Source of the DNA: Myceligenerans crystallogenes
GTDB lineage: Bacteria; Actinomycetota; Actinomycetes; Actinomycetales; Cellulomonadaceae
DNA: 64,000 nt
NCBI RefSeq assembly: GCF_039529775.1
Contig: NZ_BAAANL010000007.1
Coordinates: forward strand, 124,001-188,000
Direction: 5' to 3'
A program made the translations under genes and the position numbers. Position 1 is the first letter of the stretch. Each line of letters opens with the position of its first letter. Under the pieces are notes generated by a model. The model saw only the letters and a program-made list of their open reading frames with translations. It did no database searches and was not told the DNA's origin. Shown here in pieces: positions 44,701-52,400 of this stretch.

Positions 44701-44745
44701 GGCCACCCGGCGGCCGGCAAATCGCCCTCGTTGCAGATCATCCAT
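41707..44745 (-). CDS. Large secreted GH43-like enzyme (candidate galactanase)
   Basis: A 1012-residue exported protein. Signal (about 1-37), a Big_4-type Ig-like region (about 55-115), an uncharacterised carbohydrate-binding-like region (about 120-305), a chitobiase-C-type domain (about 325-390), a five-bladed catalytic region (about 400-745), an F5/8-C-like region (about 770-920) and a beta tail. The catalytic part begins IQAHGGGFLRHDGWYYWVGE and includes TREAPAVVKADGRYYLFTSG, the pattern of the GH43 exo-beta-1,3-galactanase branch; activity is inferred. It is divergent from the hybrid regulator and probably under its control. The ATG at 44745 precedes a normal signal. Confidence 0.8.
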   Translation of the reverse strand: MDDLQRGRFAGRRVAALLTIVLATAGLPLATGAAQALPGATAGQTAQASYAEQGEVPVIGTNIGTVPSLPDRVAVRGDDGSDHQVPVDWEAVTAGQFTEQFTKVEVRGTATGADGSLAVYADVWVLPANLVYLIDAGRASTTSDVFDAARALRGESLVNAVPDRQSTAADQWGYVQRNETDVRRVSTTAGTGEDWATSFVADDNDADEGIVYRLPLDTGTYRVTVVHVPRRTQTHGSWINQDGEKIDSKTVAVSRSSDGVHPPVLVTHEIVVERPTVISYEAQKLQEIGGYNASLSLVAVEQRSTSALSPPVIEPLSGRLTFAGSATVTLSSTTSGGDVYYTTDGTTPSADNGTPYTKPFTLLESATVRAVTVAEDGTSAESRSEFTIVPDPRPYESVPVGRQWYDDRGRHIQAHGGGFLRHDGWYYWVGENKEHHSSSFRSVNLYRSKDLLNWEFVNEILTGDSATGDDAPRLAEGKVKVERPKLLYNEKTRKFVLWGHWELAENYSSARIVVATSDTIDGLYEYVDDFRPGEGVVWDKKQRAEIDATVANGQYASFEEAEAAYRAAGNVPHGHQSHDFTVYQEPDSADAYLISSEGHYNQRIYPLSGDYLMADHERSYPIFTGETREAPAVVKADGRYYLFTSGQSGWYSNQLMYAHTTDLSSPDGWSRTITLGNNTGFKSQPTWIMDIPRSDGGHSYVYMGDRWIPAGGMPDSPGHANSTYVWLPLEIGDDPDAVSMEYTDGWSLDVETGEVVVPRLDLVSEGKPVTSTGGTASSGYTDPASVGYVDDPEVRENPARAANDGIDHSVAPYDNSHYFKPTALPLTWQVDLEEVRDLARVDISWRSYKGSETYPGYRVSGSVDGENWDVLADRADNRTVGFTSDGLEGRYRHVRLEFLSNAGDRNGSSATWAAGLVEVQVHARPYATAAALCTGGRAFVTVTVENPRPRPATFLVSTEFGSRRVSLGTGRSQSVLFSARSRSAEPGVATVEILDRPESEAARAPYDGVDCR

Positions 44746-44975
44746 GAAATGCGTCCTCTCCGTCCGTCTTCATCGGCGGACGCCCGAAGTCCCGGGCGTT
44801 GTCAGGGTTGTAGCAGCCCGGTCGCCACTACGTCAGCAGAAACGAAGCCTTCTGATCGCACTCGAACTGAAACAAACATCGAAAGCCCCGGCCTCCGGCC
44901 TCAAATGGCCCTCGACAGCACGAGTCCGTATTCTTTCGCTCTGAATCGATCGAAGACGATCAAGGCAAGGACGCC
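44746..44975. promoter_or_regulatory. Divergent promoter region of GH43-like and regulator genes
   Basis: 230 bases separate two divergent starts. The part near 44855-44960 is AT-richer than the flanks and holds the GATCG inverted repeat at 44948-44961. No gene was seen. Confidence 0.5.
44948..44961. promoter_or_regulatory. GATCG-AAGA-CGATC inverted repeat, candidate operator
   Basis: 5-bp arms with a 4-nt spacer, 14 nt before the regulator ATG. The related CGATCATGATCG occurs before the esterase gene, so both could be sites for the hybrid regulator. Confidence 0.4.
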
Positions 44976-46082
44976 ATGACAGAATCACCCGCCCCCTTCG
45001 CCGTGGCACGCCGCGAGCTCATCCTCGACGAGCTCCGGCGCACCGGCGCCGTGCGCGTCGCCGATCTCGCCCGGCGGTTCAAGGTCACCCCCCTGACCAT
45101 CCGCCGGGACATGGGCTATCTCGCGGACCGCGGCCTCGTGACCCGGGTGCACGGCGGGGCGACGCTCCGCAGCCGCCTCGACACGACGGTGCCGACGCAT
45201 CACCCCGGTGACCATCTCCAGCTCTTCCGCGTCGGGATGGTCGTCCCGTCGCTCAACTACTACTGGCCGCAGGTCATCACCGGTGCCCGCGCGGCGGCCG
45301 CCGAGCTCAACGTGCAGATCGTGCTGCGCGGCGCGAGCTACTACCCGGAGGACCAGCGCCTGCAGATCTCCTCGCTCGCGGCGACCGGTTCGCTGCACGG
45401 CCTCGTCGTCGCGCCCGAGACCTCCGGCGCCGACGGCCTAGCGCTCCTCCACTGGCTCGACACCCTGGACGTCCCGGTGGTCCTCGCGGAGCGCCGGCTG
45501 CCGTCGACCCTGGCGCTGACCCGGCTGAACTCGGTCACCACCAACCATGTCTTCGGCGGCGCGCTCGCCGGGCGACACCTCGCCGACCTCGGACATCAGG
45601 TGGTCGGGATCGTGACGTCCACGGGCTCGCCCACCTCCGGGCACCTCCGCCGTGGCTGGGTACGCGCGCTCGACGACCACGGGCTCTCCTGCCACATCGA
45701 CCTCGACATCGAGCGGAGCGATCTGGAGGGACCCCGGCGGCAGGAGATCGTGACCGGGATCCTCTCGCGCTGCCGCGAGACCGGAACGACGGCGCTCCTG
45801 GTCCATTCCGACCCGGAGGCCGTCGTCATCCAGCAGACGGCGCTGGACCAAGGCTGGAACGTGCCCGGAGACCTGTCGATCATCGCGTACGACGACGAGG
45901 TCGCCGAGAACGCGGAGCCGGCCATCACGGCGCTGCGCCCTCCCAAGCACGAGGTCGGGCAACTGGCGATCGAGATGATGGTCCGCCGCCTCCGTACGGG
46001 AGCAGCGATGTCCGCGCAACGCACCTACCTGCTGCCCACCCTGCACCGGCGGGCCTCCACGGGCTCCGTGACGAGCGCATGA
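44976..46082 (+). CDS. Hybrid DeoR-HTH/LacI-type sugar-sensing regulator
   Basis: A 368-residue regulator. Residues about 8-68 are a DeoR/GlpR winged helix (ARRELILDELRRTGAVRVAD, then VTPLTIRRDMGYLADRGLV and the HGGA signature). Instead of the usual DeoR sugar-phosphate domain it carries a LacI-type periplasmic-binding fold (VGMVVPSLNYYWPQVITGA, then VPGDLSIIAYDDE and ITALRPPKHEVGQLAIEMM), which binds free sugars. It probably represses the divergent GH43/GH16 genes and the downstream esterase until an oligosaccharide is present. The start is the ATG at 44976. Confidence 0.85.
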   Translation: MTESPAPFAVARRELILDELRRTGAVRVADLARRFKVTPLTIRRDMGYLADRGLVTRVHGGATLRSRLDTTVPTHHPGDHLQLFRVGMVVPSLNYYWPQVITGARAAAAELNVQIVLRGASYYPEDQRLQISSLAATGSLHGLVVAPETSGADGLALLHWLDTLDVPVVLAERRLPSTLALTRLNSVTTNHVFGGALAGRHLADLGHQVVGIVTSTGSPTSGHLRRGWVRALDDHGLSCHIDLDIERSDLEGPRRQEIVTGILSRCRETGTTALLVHSDPEAVVIQQTALDQGWNVPGDLSIIAYDDEVAENAEPAITALRPPKHEVGQLAIEMMVRRLRTGAAMSAQRTYLLPTLHRRASTGSVTSA

Positions 46083-46099
46083 CGCCCGGGCCGCCGAAA

Positions 46100-46111
46100 C
46101 GATCATGATCG
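46100..46111. promoter_or_regulatory. Palindrome CGATCATGATCG upstream of esterase gene
   Basis: A 12-bp perfect palindrome 24 nt before the -35 box at 46135. It is the best candidate regulator site in this intergenic region. Confidence 0.5.
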
Positions 46112-46134
46112 ATCGGAGTCGAATCCATTGGTTC

Positions 46135-46163
46135 TTGTTGCGACACAGGGCCGTTGCTAGCGT
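46135..46163 (+). promoter_or_regulatory. Promoter of esterase gene
   Basis: TTGTTG (46135-46140), 17-nt spacing, TAGCGT (46158-46163), close to the actinobacterial sigma-70 pattern TTGACN-17-TAGNNT. It lies 93 nt before the ATG. Confidence 0.6.
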
Positions 46164-46255
46164 CGCGAATGCCTCGACGAGGAGGACGCCGCGACCCCCA
46201 TCGGTCGCCGGGACGGGGACCCCGAGACGCTGCCCCGACGCCATGGAGGAATGAC

Positions 46256-47242
46256 ATGTTCGCAGACGTGAGCCGCAAAGGTTTCCTGACGTTCTCCGCC
46301 GTCGCCGGGGCCGTGATGGCCCTGCCGGCGACGGCCGCCCGCGCGGCGGAGAACCGCCCGGGGCGCACGATCGAGGAGAGCGAGATCCGGCTCTGGCCGG
46401 GAGAGGCCCCGGGCTCCGAAGGCCTGGGGCTCACCGAGGTCGTCACCGAGAGAAGCACCGACCCGAAGGTGCGCGACCGGGTCGTCACCGGCGTGAGCAC
46501 GCCCACCATCCGCCCCTTCCTCCCGGAGCCCGGGCAGGCGACCGGCGCCGCCGCACTCGTCGTCCCCGGTGGCGGGTACACGAACCTCGTCTACGACAAG
46601 GAGGGCGTCGACATCGCCCGGTGGCTGGCGTCCGCCGGGGTGGCCGCGTTCGTCCTGAAGCACCGCCTGCCCGGCGAAGGACACCAGCTGCGCCAGTACG
46701 TCCCGCTCCAGGACCTGCAGCGCGCGACCCGGATCATCAGGCATCGTGCCGCGGAGTGGGACATCGACGTCGCACGGGTCGGCACGATCGGGTTCTCGGC
46801 GGGCGGCCACGCGGCCACGACGCTCGCCACCAAGTCGACCGCGCTGGTCTATGCCCGCGTCGACGCGGCCGACCAGCTCAACGCGACCCCGGACTTCGTG
46901 ATGCTGGGCTACCCCGTGGTCTCGATGAAGGCCGGCGTCACCCACCGCGGCTCGCGCGACGCCCTGCTCGGGCCGGCACCGAGCCCCGATCTGGTCGACG
47001 CGTTCTCCGGCGAGCTGCAGGTCACCGGCGGGACGCCGCGCACGTTCATCGTGCAGGCGCACAACGACTGGGTGTCGACCGAGAACAGCGTGCTCTACTA
47101 TCGCGCGCTCAAGGCCGCGGGAGTCGAGGCGGAGATGCACATCTTCCGGTCGGGCGGCCACGGGTTCGGCATCCGCAACGCCCGGGCCAGCGTGGCCTCC
47201 TGGCCGCAGCTCGCGAGCGCCTGGCTCGAGGAAGGCCGCTGA
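46256..47242 (+). CDS. Exported alpha/beta hydrolase (carbohydrate esterase-like)
   Basis: A 328-residue exported esterase. Signal to about residue 31 (AVAGAVMALPATAARAAE). The oxyanion VPGGGY segment is at about 103-108, nucleophile Ser181 in GFSAGG, and His in SGGHGF near 301. The LWPGEAPGSEG start is typical of the acetyl-esterase-like family found with xylan genes. Probably removes acetyl groups from oligosaccharides made by the neighbouring GH enzymes. The ATG at 46256 follows GGAGGA; a longer frame starts in the promoter. Confidence 0.85.
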   Translation: MFADVSRKGFLTFSAVAGAVMALPATAARAAENRPGRTIEESEIRLWPGEAPGSEGLGLTEVVTERSTDPKVRDRVVTGVSTPTIRPFLPEPGQATGAAALVVPGGGYTNLVYDKEGVDIARWLASAGVAAFVLKHRLPGEGHQLRQYVPLQDLQRATRIIRHRAAEWDIDVARVGTIGFSAGGHAATTLATKSTALVYARVDAADQLNATPDFVMLGYPVVSMKAGVTHRGSRDALLGPAPSPDLVDAFSGELQVTGGTPRTFIVQAHNDWVSTENSVLYYRALKAAGVEAEMHIFRSGGHGFGIRNARASVASWPQLASAWLEEGR

Positions 47243-47471
47243 CCGTCGGCCACGGGAGCCGGCCGGCACTCCCCCGGGCCGCGGCCCGCTTCGGATCACC
47301 TCAGGTCCGCTGGACCTGCGGATGGGTTATCTCCTGAATTCACCTTTTGGTCTTGTGGGGACCGTCACATTACCTGCAGACTCTGGGACACGGCGTGCGC
47401 ACGACGAGGTGCGCCCGCCGCCCCACACGGGCCTGCAGACCGCGACGCCCGGCATCCTCCAGGAGGAAACC

Positions 47472-48335
47472 ATGAGGATCATCCCCCGTATCGGAATCCG
47501 CACCCGGATCGTGGCGATCGCCGCGGGAATCGGGCTGGCCGCCGTCGGCGCGGTCCCCGCGTCCGCGGACTCGCCCGACCGCCTCCCCGCCACCGCCTCC
47601 CAGCTCGCGGCCGCGCACGGCGCCGTGGACCGGTCCGGCGTCGACGGCGTGGCCTGGTACACCGACGCCGCGAGCGGCAAGGTCGTCGTCACGGCCGACG
47701 CGTCCGTCACCGCGGCCGACATCGCCCGGATCCGCCAGGAGGCGGGCGCCGGCAGAATCACCGTCCAGCGCACCAGCGGCACGTTCACCCCGCTGCTGTC
47801 CGCGGGGGACGCGATCTACGGCAGCGGCTACCGCTGCTCGCTCGGCTTCAACGTCCGGTCCGGGAGCACCTACTACTTCCTCACCGCCGGCCACTGCGGC
47901 AAGTCCGTGCCCACGTGGTACGCCAACTCGTCGTCGACCACCCTGATCGGGGCCACCGTCGGCGCCAGCTTCCCGGGCGACGACTACGCGCTCGTGCGCT
48001 ACGACAACGCCGCCCTCAGCCACACCGGCGGCTTCACCGCCGCGGAGGCGTACGTCGGCGAGCGCGTCACCCGCACCGGCTCCACGACGGGCACCCACAC
48101 CGGCACCGTGACCGGTCTCAACGCGACGGTCCGCTACCAGGGCGGCGGCACCGTCCGCGGCCTCATCCAGACGAACGTGTGCGCCGAACCGGGCGACTCG
48201 GGCGGCCCGCTGTACGACGGCACCAAGGCCCTCGGCCTGACCTCCGGCGGCAGCGGCAACTGCCGCACCGGCGGCACCACGTTCTTCCAGCCGGTCACCG
48301 AGGCCGCCCGGGCCTACGGCGTCGAGATCTACTGA
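47472..48335 (+). CDS. Secreted trypsin-like serine protease (streptogrisin-like)
   Basis: A 287-residue exported protease. Signal to about residue 33 (VGAVPASADS), a short propeptide, and a mature S1 domain starting near residue 112 (AGDAIYGSGYRCSLGFNV). The catalytic triad is His141 (TAGHCG), Asp171 (GDDYALV) and Ser243 (PGDSGGP), with disulfide-forming Cys near each. The propeptide (about 80 residues) is shorter than most streptogrisin propeptides. AGGAGGA precedes the ATG at 47472. It is not an obvious part of the glycan system. Confidence 0.88.
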   Translation: MRIIPRIGIRTRIVAIAAGIGLAAVGAVPASADSPDRLPATASQLAAAHGAVDRSGVDGVAWYTDAASGKVVVTADASVTAADIARIRQEAGAGRITVQRTSGTFTPLLSAGDAIYGSGYRCSLGFNVRSGSTYYFLTAGHCGKSVPTWYANSSSTTLIGATVGASFPGDDYALVRYDNAALSHTGGFTAAEAYVGERVTRTGSTTGTHTGTVTGLNATVRYQGGGTVRGLIQTNVCAEPGDSGGPLYDGTKALGLTSGGSGNCRTGGTTFFQPVTEAARAYGVEIY

Positions 48336-48360
48336 TCCAGGATCCGATCGGCCGACGACG

Positions 48361-48398
48361 GCGGGCGTGCGCCGCGCTCCGGTGTGACGTACGCCCGC
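48361..48398 (+). terminator. Hairpin after serine protease gene
   Basis: GCGGGCGT pairs with ACGCCCGC, about 26 nt after the stop at 48335. There is no T-run, so it is a weak candidate. Confidence 0.4.
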
Positions 48399-48481
48399 CC
48401 GGCCCGATCCGATTGGACCTGAGCAGGCCACTGACGTAATCTTCTCCAGGCGCCGGTTCGCGAGAGCGAGCAGGTGCCGGT

Positions 48482-48554
48482 GCGGACGTAGCTCAGCTGG
48501 TAGAGCATCACCTTGCCATGGTGAGGGTCGCGAGTTCGAATCTCGTCGTCCGCT
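48482..48554 (+). tRNA. tRNA-Gly (anticodon GCC), cluster 2
   Basis: 73 nt; identical to the cluster 1 copy but for one D-loop base (CAGCTGG instead of CAGTTGG). Anticodon loop TTGCCAT. Confidence 0.95.
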
Positions 48555-48580
48555 CGGAAAGTTTGGGGTGAGAACCTCGT

Positions 48581-48651
48581 GGTGGGTTGGCCGAGTGGCT
48601 AGGCAGCGGCCTGCAAAGCCGTATACACGGGTTCGAATCCCGTACCCACCT
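48581..48651 (+). tRNA. tRNA-Cys (anticodon GCA), cluster 2
   Basis: 71 nt; anticodon loop CTGCAAA. The D-loop differs slightly from the cluster 1 copy. Confidence 0.95.
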
Positions 48652-48652
48652 C

Positions 48653-48724
48653 GCGCGATTGGCGCAGCGGTAGCGCGCTTCCCTGACACGGAAGAGGTCA
48701 CTGGTTCGATCCCAGTATCGCGCA
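48653..48724 (+). tRNA. tRNA-Val (anticodon GAC), cluster 2
   Basis: 72 nt; acceptor GCGCGAT/ATCGCGC and anticodon loop CTGACAC. It follows tRNA-Cys by 1 nt and ends cluster 2 (no CAC tRNA here). Confidence 0.95.
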
Positions 48725-48734
48725 CGAGACGGAT

Positions 48735-48772
48735 AGGCGGAGTGTGCCCAACCTGGTTGGGCCGCTCCGCCT
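48735..48772 (+). terminator. Terminator after tRNA cluster 2
   Basis: AGGCGGAG/CTCCGCCT outer stem and CCCAAC/GTTGGG inner stem, followed by CGTCGTTTCTT. Confidence 0.8.
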
Positions 48773-48899
48773 CGTCGTTTCTTGTGGGGGCGGAGCCCCC
48801 ACGCCCCGCCCCGGGGGACTGCGTCCCCCGGATCCCCTCTCCCCTGGGTTGACGTGGAGGCCTCGCACCCTGCGGCCCGGGCGGCGTAGCGTCGGGGTC

Positions 48900-49223
48900 A
48901 TGTGCCGGAACATCACTACGCTGCGGGGGCTCGAGCCGCCTGCCACCGATGAAGAGATCCAGGCCGCTGCCGTGCAGTTCGTGCGGAAGGTGAGCGGAGT
49001 GACCAAGCTCAGCGATGCCACGAGGGAACCGTTCGAGCAGGCTGTCGAGGAGATCGCGGCCGTCGTGACGCGGTTGCTCAGCGAGTTGCCCGAGCGGCGG
49101 CAGCCGCCCAAGACCGTGCCGCCGCTGCGGCGCGAGGAGGTCCAGGCGCGGATCGCCGAGCGGCAGCGGGCCCGCGAGGAGCACGAGCGGATGCACGAGC
49201 TCGGTATCGCGCACGAGCACTGA
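48900..49223 (+). CDS. DUF2277 protein
   Basis: A 107-residue helical protein matching DUF2277 (MCRNITTLRGLEPPATDEEI, then AVQFVRKVSGVTK and an Arg-rich end). No function is known for the family. The ATG at 48900 is the conserved family start (MCRN). It converges with the VanW gene across terminator hairpins. Confidence 0.85.
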   Translation: MCRNITTLRGLEPPATDEEIQAAAVQFVRKVSGVTKLSDATREPFEQAVEEIAAVVTRLLSELPERRQPPKTVPPLRREEVQARIAERQRAREEHERMHELGIAHEH

Positions 49224-49309
49224 CGGTCGCGCGTTCGGTCGCGGCCGCCGTCGTCCGGCCCCACGTTCGGTCGCGGGCGCCGTCGTCGTCCGTGCGTCTC
49301 CGACGCCCT

Positions 49310-49341
49310 CTGCCTCAGGTACGACCTGCCTCAGGTACGAC
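49310..49341. repeat. Perfect 16-bp tandem duplication
   Basis: CTGCCTCAGGTACGAC occurs at 49310-49325 and again immediately at 49326-49341, just before a strong hairpin. Confidence 0.8.
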
Positions 49342-49388
49342 GACGCCCGTGGTCACGTTCCGTACGGAACCTGACCACGGGCGTCGTC
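49339..49388 (-). terminator. Long terminator-like hairpin after VanW gene
   Basis: GACGACGCCCGTGGTCA (49339-49355) pairs with its complement at 49372-49388, with a small inner GTTCCG/CGGAAC stem. Confidence 0.75.
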
Positions 49389-49410
49389 GTCGTACCCAGG
49401 AGGTGCGGGC

Positions 49411-49440
49411 GCGGCCCGTCACGTGATCGTGACGGGCCGC
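49411..49440 (-). terminator. Second hairpin after VanW gene
   Basis: GCGGCCCGTCACG pairs perfectly with CGTGACGGGCCGC around loop TGAT (13-bp stem), 18 nt after the VanW stop. Confidence 0.75.
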
Positions 49441-49458
49441 GGGTCAGCCGTTGCCCGA

Positions 49459-52400
49459 CTACGCGCAGACCGTCGCGTTGTCCGGGCCGTAGGTGGTCGT
49501 GTAGGAGTCCTCGATGACGACCTCGCCCGTGTCGACGCGCTTGACCGTGCGGCCGTTGGTGATAGTGAAGCCGGCCTCGCCGCCCGGGTAGGGGGCGCAG
49601 TCGGGGCTTGTGCTCGTGACCACGCTGGGCGGGACGATGTTCTGCTTGACGCCCTCGGTCCAGATGTTCTCGTAGTACTTGGTGCTCCAGATCCGCACGT
49701 ACAGGCGGCCGTCGGCCACCCAGGACTGCAGCACGGCGCCGTACGGCGTGTTGTTGCGGACCTTCATGTCCTTGCTGCCCACGGCGATGGTGGCCTCGTG
49801 GCCGGCCGGGTAGCGCTCGAACCAGTACGAGTGCGGCCAGTGCTCGACGTCCTCGAAGCCGGCCGTCATCGCCGCGTTGTACGACGTCGTGGCCATCTGT
49901 GACAGGCCACCGCCGACGCCGTCGATGTGCTGGCCGCCGATGATCATGCCGTTCATGTGGTAGCCGTTGGCGAGCGAGATCGGCGACAGGGCGGTGACCA
50001 GGGAGAAGGTCTCCCCCGGCCGGATCAGGTCGCCGGTGATGACCTCGGCGCCGCGGATCAGGTTCAGCGTGCGGGTGTAGTCGTCGGTGACGGGGGTGGA
50101 GAACTCCGCGACGATCTCCTTCACACCGAGCGCGTGCAGCGCCTGGGTGGAGTTCTCGGGGGTCTGCTCGACGACCGTGAGCTTCGCTATCCGCTTCGAG
50201 CCCAGGGCGGCGTCGCGGATCGCGTTGCGGGTGGGTTCGGCCGCGAGGGTGGTGCCGAGCTGGCCCCCGACGATCTCCGGCTTGCCGCTCGCGAAGCTGA
50301 ACTGCGCGCCCTCGGACACCTCCAGCAGGTTGTCGGTGCGGTCGACGATCGCGCCGATCAGCATCCCGGCGTCGAACCGCGCGTGGAGGCGGCCGTCCTG
50401 CGCGACGAAGCTCACGGCCTTGGCCAGCACCTGGGGTTCCAGCTTGGCCTGCTGCCCGCCGACCTGGACGGTGACCGGCCCGGAGACGATCTGCTGCGCC
50501 TTGGCGAGGGCGCCGTCGGTCTCGGCCTGCGTGATGTCGGGCGCGACGGTCTTGGTCGGCAGGTGGATCGGGCTCTCGCCGGCGAGCCACGAACCGGTGA
50601 TGGCGCGGCCGGCCTCGGCGGGGTCGATCCGGGTGCCGTCCGCCGCGGGCGTCGTGGTGGGCTTCCCCTTCGCCAGTTCGACGGCGCCGTTCACCGGAGC
50701 CACCACCATGGACTCCTCCAGGCCGCCGACGGCCGACTTGAACGCCTCCTCGTTCACCTCGACGACGAGCGCCGCGGGGCCCGCACCGAACAGGTGCTCC
50801 CACATCCGAGCGGGGCTGAGGCTGAAGCCGGTGAGGGAATCCGCGGTCGCGGGCACGTCCACGGACAGCCCTGCCGCGACCGGGTCGAACTTCGTGGTCG
50901 CCTCCCCCGCAACCAGTTCCACCTTGCGGCGGGCGGGCTCCTGGATCCCGTCGCTCAGGACGCCGGCCGCCTCGGCGGTGCTCAGGCCTCCGACGTCGAT
51001 CCCCGCGACCGTCGTGCCCTGCGGAACGACGTCGGCGCGCGCCCACGCGGAAATCACGTACACACCGACGAGGACGACGACGCCGACGACGGTCGCGGTC
51101 ACGAGCCTGCGGTTGCGCGCGGCGACGGCCTCGGGCGTGGCGGTCCGCTCACCGTCGGGCCCGGTGCCGGTCCACCATCCGCGCAGATCGCGGGCACGCT
51201 GCGCGACGACGTCGCCGGGGCCGGCCGTGGTCGCCGGGCGCGGCTTGGCGGCGGGGCGGGTGCCGACCACGTCGGTGAACGACGGGATCGGGGCCGGGGC
51301 CGGGGACGCGGGGGGCGGCACCGGGGTGGGTGCCGGGGCCGGGCTCGGCGCCTGGGTCGGTGCTGGGCTCGGTGCCTGAACGGGTGCCGGGCTGGGTGCC
51401 AGGCTCGGCGGCAGGCTCGGCGGCAGCGCGGGTGCGGGGCTCGGCCGCGAGGTGGGTGCCGGCCTGGGTTCGGCCGCGGGGGGCGACACCGGGCGAGGCT
51501 TCGCTTCCGGCCGCGACTTCGGCTCGGCGGGCGGGGCCGTCGGCGGCGGGCTGACCCGGGCGGCGTCGGCTGCTGCCGCCTCGGCCAGGGCGAGGGCGAT
51601 CGTCTGGACGTTGATCGGCCCGGTGAAACCGGTCGGCTCGCGCTTGCCGGCCGGAGTGGCCGGAGCGGTCGCGTCGCCTGGCTCAGGCCTGGTCGGTTCG
51701 GGTTCGATCGGCTCGCGCTTGCCGTCCGCGGCGGCCGGAGCGTCAGGCTCGGTCGCGTCGCCCGGCTCGGGCTCGGCCGGTTCGGGCTCAGGCCTGGTCG
51801 CCTCGCGCTTGCCGTCCGCAACGGCCGGAGCCTCGGGTTCGGCCGCGTCGCCCAGCTCAGGCTCGTCCGGCTCAGACTCAGGCTCGGTCGGTTCAGGCTC
51901 GGGCTCCGCGAGCTCAGCCGCGGGCTTTTCGTCGACGACGGCCTCGGCCGCCGGGGCCGCGAGGTCTTCTGACTCGTCGGTGTCGGCAGCAGCCGCAGGT
52001 TCGGCCGTGGCGGTCGACTCGGGCTGCGCCTCCTCGTTCGTGTCGGCAGCAGCCGCAGGTTCGGCGGGCTCGGGCCGCGCGTCGTCCGCGGTCGTCTGTG
52101 GTTCGTCACCGTCTGCGGCGACGTCCGTCGGAGACTCGTCGGCCGCCGGCTCGGGCCTGCTGCCGGACTGCGCGGCCGGAACGGACGCCACCCGCTCATC
52201 GGCGTCGACGGAAGCCTCGGGGCCGTCCTCGGCTCCCGTGACCTGCGGCTCCTCGTCGTCCGGTGCGGCGGTCTCGACGCCGGGGGCGTCCGTGGCCGGT
52301 TCCGTCGTACCGCTGTCGGCACCCTCATCGAGGGCGCCCTCATCGACGGCGCCCTCGTCATCGGCGGTCACAGGTTCGGCGGGCTCGGCCTGCTGCTCTG

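Noticed and set aside
41707..44745. A firm exo-beta-1,3-galactanase label for the GH43-like protein
   Set aside because: Only short catalytic-region phrases support it; an alignment against the GH43 subfamilies is needed before naming it.
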